Virus record (IMG/VR): IMGVR_UViG_3300024503_000015
Location: 1 to 64,000 of that record
DNA: 64,000 nucleotides
Origin: a virus
Strand: one strand, 5' to 3'
A model generated the notes under the pieces. That model made no database searches. It was given only the letters and a program-made list of their open reading frames with translations, and was not told where the DNA came from. The stretch's first letter is position 1; each line of letters starts with the position of its first letter. The position numbers and the translations under genes are program-made. Positions 33,701-41,000 of the stretch are shown piece after piece.

Positions 33701-34023
33701 AATGCACTATTACTTACACCTAAATAACTGTAAGCGGCTTGTAGGCCGTATTCGTTCAACTCACCCGCATGTATTGGATTGTTGTTAGCGTCAACACGGA
33801 ATGTTGGGTCGCCAAATGTGTCAACTAAATCACGTTGACTTGTAATTAAATAAACCTTGCCGGCGTTAGCGGCTAGTGTACCTGATGCTGTACCTGTACC
33901 AGCACCGTTAGTTTTGTCCTGTGCCGAAGCAACAATAAACAGTGGGCGTGTACCGGGTTCAGCAGGTGTGTAAAAACTTTCGTCAATTACGGAAACCTGT
34001 ACGCCTGGGGAAGTTAAAGCCAT
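30706..34023 (-). CDS. 18: Contractile tail sheath protein gp18 with large insertion
   Basis: 1105 aa, against 659 in T4. The N-terminus MALTSPGVQVSVIDESFYTP and the C-terminal 400 residues (RGMILFNLRRSGFNVKRF to PVKAVEFIYIPVRL) are conserved sheath. About residues 125-705 form an insert. It contains four similar short beta units (DGTFWLD near 132, GSVWMKT near 352, DGELWYS near 592, DGQLWID near 654), each followed about 20 residues later by a DG/NG...W turn, plus two beta modules (about 240-325 and 445-550). The insert is probably displayed outside the sheath. Ordinary leader with TTAGGAG. Confidence 0.92.
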   Translation of the reverse strand: MALTSPGVQVSVIDESFYTPAEPGTRPLFIVASAQDKTNGAGTGTASGTLAANAGKVYLITSQRDLVDTFGDPTFRVDANNNPIHAGELNEYGLQAAYSYLGVSNSAFVVRADLDLEKLVASADAPGGAPADGTFWLDSDATTYGIFEWNGAAATSTGGQSFTNKVPTIVTTGTPANSVGAVGTYAISYNADNTSTGHLVKVYYKSQFEDDGSVGTATWVQIGSSAWATAHPVVTPTATVSAAPYTSGAMTIVVNGVTPGSSVPFSGGTATEVATALDGQVPGVGARVVNGQVHLFATTNDVNSIEVTSASTNISQLGIVAGTYYAPDFKISPHTDVPLWKRNKSGNIARPTGSVWMKTTEPNLGARWRVKIYNGTTQLWDEASAPLYATNQAANYGIDPTKGGIGIPVNSVYVQYNYDEFAQPLAEFRVMRRARSGSTVVNTVQIGLTTLTSGQDYAISLGAGQAGSATLAQGVVTFTASGVAATTAANIAAAINSANIGAIEASVTSDNRVKIENTVGGDIRFADVGDSATGASAVGRLGFISENTNVYILGESDATYEYVASNWIPRTFAGTTQSYFIDTAAPTTLVADGELWYSSVVDEVDIMVHDGSTWVGYGKAVGGYPNTDPAGPIVSASEPTMFADGTTEINAEADGQLWIDTSDIENYPVIKRWNGDTLKWVTLDTSDQTTENGVLFADARWATSGGEMNPSTIADLWNSDFLDFDAPDPALYPRGMILFNLRRSGFNVKRFKRNYVDLQADNGRMGDVSMEAYYPHRWVTESGNQADGSGSFGRHAQRKVIIQALQALVNSNEDIRDTEVRSFNLMACPGYPELIGEMVSLNYDRGLTTFVVGDTPPRLTPDATTINDWGNNVALSLQDDDNGLVSYDEYLGVFYPWGFTSDNAGRDIAVPPSHMICRMIALSDQVSYPWFAPAGTRRGGITNATAVGYVTAEGEFQSVALNEGQRDTLYNVKVNPITFFTGAGLVNFGQKTRARNASALDRINVARLVIYLRSQLNKLAKPYIFEPNDKITRDEIKQQVESLLLELVGQRALYDFLVVCDESNNTPNRIDRNELYVDIAIEPVKAVEFIYIPVRLKNTGEIAGL

Positions 34024-34064
34024 ATCCTTATCTCCTAATTAGCTCTTCTTTTAAGCTCTAACAA

Positions 34065-34072
34065 TATTTAGC
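34065..34072 (-). promoter_or_regulatory. Late-type box GCTAAATA for gp18
   Basis: 41 nt before the ATG. The sequence GCTAAATATTG...AGAGC nearly repeats the gp13 box region (GCTAAATATTAGAGC), so these two virion units share an extended motif. Confidence 0.6.
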
Positions 34073-34129
34073 GGAGATTCGGTAAAATGCTCTGTTATAC
34101 AACCATGAAAAGGGTCCGAAAAGGGGTGG

Positions 34130-34137
34130 TATAAATA
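34130..34137 (+). promoter_or_regulatory. Exact T4 late promoter TATAAATA
   Basis: Perfect T4 consensus, only 4 nt before the ATG at 34142. Initiation would fall within one base of the ATG; no Shine-Dalgarno. Confidence 0.65.
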
Positions 34138-34141
34138 GTTT

Positions 34142-34477
34142 ATGCGACCTTTATGCAAGATCTGTCAAAAGAAACCCTGTGCTATAAACTATTACAAGGG
34201 TAAACGTGCTTATTATAGAACTAAGTGCGATGGTTGTGCCAGCGGCACTAGTCAAGGTATGCCTGTGTGGTACAGACTAGGTTATAGACAAAAAGATTAT
34301 TGCGAAAAATGCGGGTACAAAAGTAAGTTTAAAGAAGTGTTTAATGTCTTCCACGTAGACGGAGATTTAACTAACTGTAGACCCGCTAACCTTAAAACTG
34401 TGTGTGCAAATTGTCAACGGTCTTTACACCGCGAGGGAGTGAAGTGGCGGCAAGGAGATCTAACACCAGACTTCTAA
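34142..34477 (+). CDS. HNH-like zinc-binding protein
   Basis: 111 aa. Four CxxC-type pairs are visible: CKIC (5-8), CDGC (29-32), CEKC (55-58) and CANC (87-90). HVDGDLTNCRPANLKTVC is the HNH-like core (His, then NCRPxNL as in HNH family HxDGxxxNNxxxNL). It is likely a DNA-binding endonuclease, either homing-type or packaging-related, though key residues deviate. It overlaps the convergent kinase gene by 86 bp. Confidence 0.65.
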   Translation: MRPLCKICQKKPCAINYYKGKRAYYRTKCDGCASGTSQGMPVWYRLGYRQKDYCEKCGYKSKFKEVFNVFHVDGDLTNCRPANLKTVCANCQRSLHREGVKWRQGDLTPDF

Positions 34478-35072
34478 CTTCAGCGTATAAGTCGTCTATA
34501 CTGCCGTTATTATCCAATACTACATCAAAGTCTGTACCTACCCAACTAGTTTCACTAGCATGGATTTTCTTCATTTTTAACTCGTTGATTGCCACATTAT
34601 TACCCTGATTTGCCTGCACAGCAGTATCATACCATTCAGGTAATTCGCCACGTTTTACCCATACAATAATGCCGCCAGCATCGCGAATTGATTTAATTTC
34701 GTTAGGAAATCTACAGTCCGAAATTACCACATCGTCTGGACTATTGCGTAGTTTGTTTTCTAAACTGGCGATCCAAATATCGTCGTGAAACCCTTTGCGA
34801 CATACTTCTGTACCCCAATATTGCAATATGTATCTTGGAGTAAGATTAGGCATATCTAAGCGTTCTGCCCACCAAGGATCTACCTGCTCACGCCATTCAC
34901 GGGCCGCTTTGGTGCGCCCTTCCAGCATGGTTCTGTCCCAACCAAATACTGCTGACACAGCATCTTTCAGCGTGTTAGCAAAACTTTCTCTTCTAAATTC
35001 GTGGAAATTAACCAGATAATCGGCAATAGTATCTTTGCCCGAACCAATAAACCCGCACACACCTATAATCAT
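34392..35072 (-). CDS. 1: Deoxynucleoside monophosphate kinase (T4 gene 1 type)
   Basis: 226 aa. P-loop GFIGSGKD (7-14), FANTLKDAVSAVFGW, the lid/NMP segment REWREQVDPWWAE, and VISDCRFPNE follow the gp1 pattern. It phosphorylates dNMPs to dNDPs, in T4 including modified dNMPs. The C-terminal 28 residues fall in the overlap with the + strand gene and may be variable. Clear sigma70-type promoter plus GGAGGT Shine-Dalgarno, so early expression. Confidence 0.88.
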   Translation of the reverse strand: MIIGVCGFIGSGKDTIADYLVNFHEFRRESFANTLKDAVSAVFGWDRTMLEGRTKAAREWREQVDPWWAERLDMPNLTPRYILQYWGTEVCRKGFHDDIWIASLENKLRNSPDDVVISDCRFPNEIKSIRDAGGIIVWVKRGELPEWYDTAVQANQGNNVAINELKMKKIHASETSWVGTDFDVVLDNNGSIDDLYAEVRSLVLDLLAATSLPRGVKTVDNLHTQF

Positions 35073-35092
35073 ATGACCTCCGTTTATAGCCT

Positions 35093-35121
35093 ATAATACA
35101 CTGGGCTAAACTAGTTGTCAA
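35093..35121 (-). promoter_or_regulatory. Sigma70 promoter of gene 1
   Basis: On the - strand TTGACA (35121-35116), 17-bp spacer, TATTAT (35098-35093). The start near 35086 leaves a 14-nt leader holding GGAGGT. Unlike the leaderless units, this is a canonical early promoter. Confidence 0.75.
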
Positions 35122-35125
35122 GTTT

Positions 35126-35482
35126 TTATACGCCGTATTTGTTCTTTTTTGGCTTTGCTACTGGACTAGTAGTATTGATAGTTTTGATTTCTGAACTATC
35201 GTTGGATGAGACTGCATTGGATTTGACACCCATAATCTTGTCTGCTTTTTTGATAATCTCACGGTCGGCTTCGGTATAACCCACAGTCAGCAACTTAGAT
35301 CCGTAAGGACCGTCTGTGTACATATCATCTTCCGGAGATGTAGCCAATGCTATACCATACCTGTAAGAATGATAAGGACTGCTGTTATCTAATGTTGGGT
35401 GTATTCTGCCGCCTGGCAAAGACGATTTAACACTTTTACGCAAAGGTTTTGTCGATTCATCTATAAATTCTTTAGCTCGCAT
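35126..35482 (-). CDS. Small protein with capsid-targeting-like N-terminus
   Basis: 118 aa. It begins MRAKEFIDESTK, with IDE matching the T4 gp21 protease consensus (I/L)xE, so it may be packaged in the head and processed. The remainder is Ser/Lys-rich with a YHSYRYGIALA strand and a disordered, basic end. It touches gp13 (2-nt spacing). Unnamed family. Confidence 0.55.
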   Translation of the reverse strand: MRAKEFIDESTKPLRKSVKSSLPGGRIHPTLDNSSPYHSYRYGIALATSPEDDMYTDGPYGSKLLTVGYTEADREIIKKADKIMGVKSNAVSSNDSSEIKTINTTSPVAKPKKNKYGV

Positions 35483-35484
35483 AA

Positions 35485-36261
35485 TTAACCTATGATAAAA
35501 GTATAACCTCTGCCGCCAGCAACCTGTGTGGCTAAATCTTTTTCAAGATTTTCAATTTCAGTTGTGGCTTCTGTTTTTAATGTAGCACCGTTTAGGCTAG
35601 TTCCGCCTTGTGGACCAGCAATCTGTGCGAACTTTTCACGTGCTTGTCCTAGCATTAGTTTACAGTTTGCCAAGGTGTAGTCCTTGACCCATTGTTGTGC
35701 ATAGACATCATTTAAGATACCAATGTCAGGGCGGTAATTATAGCAGTAGAGCAATAGCTCTTCATCCGAGTTTCGTGGACGCTGTAATAGTGTAAGTTTG
35801 TGTGATTGACTATGCCATTTAAATTCAATAAAACTACCAAACATACGACCGATCATTTCCTGGTACTGAGCAAATAGTTCGTAGGTTAATATACCGCCCA
35901 TATTGGAGCTCGAAAGCAGATATGTGTTTGTGTAGGCTAGGTTAAATGGTTCAAATATTGTACCACCCGATCCGCTACCGGTTCGTGAACCAATGCTTCT
36001 GCGGAATATTTGACGTACTTCTATAACCTCTTTAGGCAGAGTGTATGTGTTTTGATCTTGTACAGTAGTTAAGAACATATAACTTTCTTCTACTGAACTA
36101 TCGCCTCTCTGTCTGTATTTTCCTAGAGCACGTTCCAATGCTGTTTCGTAATGCTTAGGATCTAATTCCACATCAACCATGCCGTCGCCCAGCATGTTTT
36201 TGCAGTAGTCATAGACTGCTGTTTTTGCTTGTTGTAGTTCGTTGATTTCTGTAGTTGGCAT
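35485..36261 (-). CDS. 13: Neck protein gp13
   Basis: 258 aa. DVELDPKHYETALERALGKYRQR (about 31-53, in parts) and the C-terminal WVKDYTLANCKLMLGQAREK with a long helix and GYTFIIG tail match the T4 gp13 pattern ([20 protein letters not shown] and WVKRYATALAKELNGQ). gp13 with gp14 closes the head for tail joining. Late box 25 nt upstream. Confidence 0.85.
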   Translation of the reverse strand: MPTTEINELQQAKTAVYDYCKNMLGDGMVDVELDPKHYETALERALGKYRQRGDSSVEESYMFLTTVQDQNTYTLPKEVIEVRQIFRRSIGSRTGSGSGGTIFEPFNLAYTNTYLLSSSNMGGILTYELFAQYQEMIGRMFGSFIEFKWHSQSHKLTLLQRPRNSDEELLLYCYNYRPDIGILNDVYAQQWVKDYTLANCKLMLGQAREKFAQIAGPQGGTSLNGATLKTEATTEIENLEKDLATQVAGGRGYTFIIG

Positions 36262-36286
36262 GAGTCGGTTTCCGTGAATGCTCTAA

Positions 36287-36302
36287 TATTTAGCGTTAAA
36301 TA
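36287..36302. promoter_or_regulatory. Back-to-back late-type boxes TATTTA-GCGT-TAAATA
   Basis: On - GCTAAATA (36294-36287) serves gp13; on + GTTAAATA (36295-36302) ends 7 nt before the ATG at 36310. The 6-bp arms are inverted with a 4-bp centre. The - unit has a leader; the + unit is nearly leaderless. Confidence 0.6.
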
Positions 36303-36309
36303 CCCTGTG

Positions 36310-36771
36310 ATGCTAGACAATGAAACACACAAAGATTTAGACTTTTGGACTAATTTAAAGTGGCCGGCGGCTCCTAACGAGGACGATTATTGTGTCTTTG
36401 AACAATATTGCACGGGCAAAGTTTTACTGCTAGGAAGCACTAAAATGCTATTGCCTTTGTGTACAGAAGCATGGGATTTAGAACCTAAGTATGCGGATCC
36501 TAAGATTAAGAATCGAGACTGGTTTACACTAAACGAACATTGGGACACAATCATAGTAGACGGCGCATTAGCATTTGGTCAAGATTACTGCGAGAAACTA
36601 TTAAAAGTTGTGTTGCCTAATTGTAACAGATTCATAGCTCGTGCGTTCTTAAATCCCAACTGGCCTACCAAATATGCTGTGTACTTTCCTAGGGCAAACG
36701 AGCTAACTCCACAACCTAAAGAACATCCTATTAACGAAGTTTATACATTTTACATATGGAACAACAAATAA
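36310..36771 (+). CDS. Degenerate SAM-methyltransferase-like protein
   Basis: 154 aa from MLDNETHKD. Rossmann-like alternation: VLLLGSTKMLLPLC (motif I region, lacking the usual GxGxG), WDLEPKY, DTIIVDGALAF, VVLPNCNRFIARAF (motif VI-like). This suggests a class I methyltransferase fold with an altered SAM loop. It overlaps the QueC-like gene by 16 bp, so the two probably cooperate. Confidence 0.5.
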   Translation: MLDNETHKDLDFWTNLKWPAAPNEDDYCVFEQYCTGKVLLLGSTKMLLPLCTEAWDLEPKYADPKIKNRDWFTLNEHWDTIIVDGALAFGQDYCEKLLKVVLPNCNRFIARAFLNPNWPTKYAVYFPRANELTPQPKEHPINEVYTFYIWNNK

Positions 36772-37355
36772 AACCTACTATCCTTGCCATGTACTCGGGC
36801 GGCTTAGACAGTCTAGGCATGGTTTACAAACTGCTAACAGAAGATGCGTATAAGGATTATGACATTCATATACATCATGTACACAACAAGAATGTAGAAC
36901 AGCGTTGGCGGGCTGAACAGATTGCTGTAGATCTAGCCACTAAAGAATTAAAACGATTAGGCTTTGAATTTGCCTACAGTGAAAGTGAAATAGGCACACA
37001 ACCGTTTGGTATGAACTTTTTATTTGACACAGATACTATGAATTTCTTTGCTGGCTATGTCTGTAGCGTTAATCCTGACATTAAAAAAGTTGCCATGGGT
37101 ATGCAGGCTAATGATCATAATCAACGCTTAGAGGATCGTCGTATTCGTGCTAACAAAATACTTGAAGCATTTACACCTGCTGAAAAGATATTTCCTGTAA
37201 TGAATATGACCAAGCGTGAGATCTATGACATGCTACCAGAAAGCCTGCGTAACATGTTTTGGAGTTGTCGTGTGCCTGTATACAGTGAAAAAAATATCAC
37301 ACCCTGTGGACGGTGTGATACTTGTCGTAAACTCAAAGAGCAAGGTATTCGTTAG
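36756..37355 (+). CDS. QueC-like 7-cyano-7-deazaguanine synthase family protein
   Basis: 199 aa. PP-loop MYSGGLDSLG (12-21) binds ATP. A C-terminal Zn cluster has Cys in WSCRVP and CGRCDTC, as in QueC. QueC makes preQ0, used for tRNA queuosine and, in several phages, for 7-deazaguanine DNA bases. No queD, queE, folE or dpdA-like genes are seen here, so substrate conversion would rely on the host or on genes outside. Its stop interlocks with the convergent fibre gene. Confidence 0.75.
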   Translation: MEQQIKPTILAMYSGGLDSLGMVYKLLTEDAYKDYDIHIHHVHNKNVEQRWRAEQIAVDLATKELKRLGFEFAYSESEIGTQPFGMNFLFDTDTMNFFAGYVCSVNPDIKKVAMGMQANDHNQRLEDRRIRANKILEAFTPAEKIFPVMNMTKREIYDMLPESLRNMFWSCRVPVYSEKNITPCGRCDTCRKLKEQGIR

Positions 37356-38044
37356 AATCCATACTTGGCTTTAGTGGCTGTGTATGTTGAACTAGTAATA
37401 CTAGTATCGATTGATAAATCGTTAAATTTTCCTTGATATCTTGCAGAAGTTACCATATATGTAGTATCAACTACACCAATACCAAAATATGTAAAGCCTG
37501 TATCGCTAACGTGTCTAACGCCACTACCGATATTCTGTGTCACTGCTGTTTCATTATTTAGGCTCATACCAATAGTTGTAGTTGAGTTGTCAAAATACAG
37601 GTAGACGTGATTCCAAGCATTTAGGTTTACGCTGCCGGTAGATGTAATTGCCTGCAATGCCGACATACCCCAAAATCTTCCCTTTAACTTGTTAGAACTA
37701 TCAATCTCTAACATAGAATAGTGCCAATTGGTATTTTCCGCTGCCTGTCCTACCTCGTCTAGTACAATTACATTATTAAGAGCAGGATAGAACCACAGAT
37801 TAATGTTAAGTGTTGCGGAATTACCAAATGCGTTAGATATCAAATACTCTGTTCCAGTTAGAGTATGTACCGACCCAGTGGTAGTATCTGGGAAGGTATA
37901 TGCTCCGTAGGTAGTTGTAACAGCATTGGTTGAACCCCAATTCTGTGAAGCACTATTATATAAAAACGAACCTTGAGGTGTTATTGGCCCTGGAGGAGCA
38001 ATAACACCACGCCCTACCACTGACATTATTTGTGTTACTGGCAT
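37352..38044 (-). CDS. LamG/concanavalin-like tail-fibre protein
   Basis: 230 aa. A 60-residue Thr/Ser-rich N-terminus precedes a lectin-like beta sandwich: NINLWFYPALNNVIVLDE, LNAWNHVYLYFDNSTTT (typical LamG signature) and FNDLSIDTSI. It probably binds surface sugar as part of the fibre. Translationally coupled behind the 1901-aa fibre gene. Confidence 0.7.
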   Translation of the reverse strand: MPVTQIMSVVGRGVIAPPGPITPQGSFLYNSASQNWGSTNAVTTTYGAYTFPDTTTGSVHTLTGTEYLISNAFGNSATLNINLWFYPALNNVIVLDEVGQAAENTNWHYSMLEIDSSNKLKGRFWGMSALQAITSTGSVNLNAWNHVYLYFDNSTTTIGMSLNNETAVTQNIGSGVRHVSDTGFTYFGIGVVDTTYMVTSARYQGKFNDLSIDTSITSSTYTATKAKYGF

Positions 38045-38045
38045 C

Positions 38046-41000
38046 TTAGTCCTCGTTTGTGATGTCGTTGCCAGTTAGCAACCAACCGTTACTGCTAATC
38101 TTCATCAGTGTAGCAGTCTGTATGCCTTGGAAACTCCAAGTGCTTGGGTTTTGATTTCCATTAGTACTCCAAATCTGAGGAGCATTAGGATCCCCATAAC
38201 TCTCTGGTTGTACATAAATTTTATATGCGTTTCCTGTGATACTGTTTGTGTTGATCAGTGTAATCACTGTGCCTACTGGGAATGGAACATTGTCATTGCG
38301 AGGGACTGTGATGTACAAGGTTTGAACATAAGTGACATTAGGTATAGTTTGATTAATAATAAATCTACCGCGGTCACTTAACTGTAATGTATAATTCCAA
38401 CTGCTGTTTGGATTAAATCCTGTACTTGGAGGAATGTCGCTAGGGTTATGATCCAGCACATTACCATCAGCAAAGGTAATAGATTCTACACCAACTATAC
38501 CATTTGGTATTTCGTTTAAGTTAACAACTCGTTCTTGGAATCTCCATTGTGATAGTGCGAGTCCAGTAACCTCAATATCTGTTGATGCTGAACTGGTTTT
38601 TGCTTCGATGCCAAGAGCTAATAGGTCATTTGTAGCCCAGTCAGTTTCTGCGTTCCATACCTGATCAGCGTGTGTCTTGATTTCCCAAACATTGTTAACA
38701 GGTGTAAATTCATCTGTGGTATCCATGGTGAACATCACAGCGTTGGTATAGTTGGTGCTAAACAAGTTAGAATAACCAACTAGAGTTGCCTGCCCTTTAC
38801 CTAGTATAAAGTTATCATAAGGTTCACCATTGTATTCAAGGTTTATGCTTTCACCACCGGTGTAGTGCATACTTCTGCCCCAAACTGGCTGTAGGCTTGA
38901 AGTAAACTTGTTTAACATAAAAACACCGTACGGACCAATCCAAATAGCACCGCCTGATCCGCCAACATAGACCTGCTCATTACCGTCAAGGTCTATTTCT
39001 AGTTTTACCTTAGGAGCCAAGCCCCACAAGCCTGTTGCCCCTATACGACTCTGTAGTGCGCCAGTATAATCTAGTTTGGTCAGTGTGCCTTGATTGTAGT
39101 TGGTTGTAACATATATACTGCCGTCTACTGAGCTGACTGCTAGACTGCGAACTCCGTTTCCGTCTGCTAGAATTCCTTTGAGCCAACCAGTTGAACCGTT
39201 GGTGTTTAACTTCCAAATAAAACTATGGTTGGTAGGTGTACCATCTATGTAGCCGCCAACCAATACACCACTAGCAGGAACTTCTGCTACAGTATAGGCT
39301 GTACCGCTTCCATAGTTAATTGCTGGATCTAAGTAGCGTGTCCATCCGCTGGTCCATACCCAAGGGCGAGTAGCCAAGTGTCTTGAAATAGTAAATGTGC
39401 CGCCAGTAAAGTCAACACTACCGTAACCCATAGCAAATCCCATATCAATGCGTATGGTTTTTCTAGAAGCAACTCCAGCCGGCGAACTACCAGGGCCAAC
39501 TAGAGCATCTCCTGACACTTGAGCAAGGAATGTTAAATCATTACCATTGGCAGTATAGAAAGTGGCCACGCTTAGATTAATGTCTGAACTGTCAATGGTA
39601 ACAGCCCAGTTATCACCACTGCTGACAATGCTTATAACGTCGTGTGTGCCTGCGTTGTAGGACACAGTATATGATGCCCAGTTTAGTTGATCGTACAGAT
39701 CAGGATATGTTGCCTTGTCGAAGTATGCTGTAATGTCGGCGCCCGGTGAAACTGAGTTTGGTGTTGCAGTCACAGTTGACATAGCATCAACACCGCCTAG
39801 TAGACTACCTGGTATCTTAAGTTCATCGTTGATAGCGTATCCACTACCTTGAGTAGTAACAGTGAGATCGTATGTTCCACCACCGTTATAACCTACAGTT
39901 ACTCTAGCAACTGCTCCAGCACCGCTACCTGTAACAGTGGTTATAGGTACGTCACGATACATGCCTACTCCAGTGGTTAGGAATTGATCACCAGTAATAC
40001 TAGTACCTGTCATGTACCAGTCACCGTTGGTTTCTGGGTAAATATTCTCTAACTTTGTCTGTGCTGATGGTAATTCAATAATGCCTACACCAGTGTTGCC
40101 TGTGGCTGTAATAGCACTGGAGACCAATGTTTCGCCCCAGGTTTTACCAACTACGACCCAACCAAGTGTTGAGTGGTATATCATGCTATTAGCACGAATA
40201 GTATTGTCTGGATCGTAGATGTCTGTGGTAGATTTAACTTCGCCAGTGGTGCTGTCTTGAACCACTAGTTTAAGATATAGAGTTGTTCTACCATTGTTGG
40301 TTTTTACTACCGAGGCCACTTCACCGTCGTGGTAAGCAATGGCCTGTGGTTCAAACCCTGTTATAACTGAGCCTTCGCTGTAGTTGCTCCAGATTAGATT
40401 GCCATCACGGCCATACTTGCTGATGATAGCATCAGCTCTCCAGCAATGTTCACCACCTACATAGTAGTCACCGTGTTCGTCAACAGCAATACAATCAAAT
40501 GTTAGGTCGCTGGTATTGCCGTCTGAAGTGACGTTGTTTCCATCACCGTAGACTGCGGCCCAGGTACTGCCCTTGCGATTGATGCGTAGGTTACTGCTTT
40601 CAACTGCGACATCGTTTTCACTGTGTAGGCGTACACCTGCTGGTGCTGTGCCTGCTTCTTTAGCAGAAACATAGTTGCTGTCAGTGCCTAAGAACAGTTC
40701 TATTTCACCGGTATGTCCTGACATGTGGATGTGTTTGCTGTCTATTACAGGACTGCCGCCACCGGCATAGATGTCCATATAATGACCCCAATCATTTGCG
40801 GCTGTAAGATCAGGTTTGATTCTTGCTTTCTTCTTCTCAGGTGCTGAATAATCGCTAGATGTTATTGTTACAGGATAACGAGGTAGTGTGTCGCTGCCAG
40901 TTACAGCATCACCGGACCAATCTATAGCGGTGTATAAGCCGTTGACTGTGACATTACTGATAGTTCTTACTTCACCTTGACGGAAAGTAATCGTGTCGCC

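Noticed and set aside
34130-34477. Mobile homing-endonuclease insertion
   Set aside because: No split target gene or flanking intron is visible; the HNH-like gene is intergenic with its own promoter and overlaps the kinase end.
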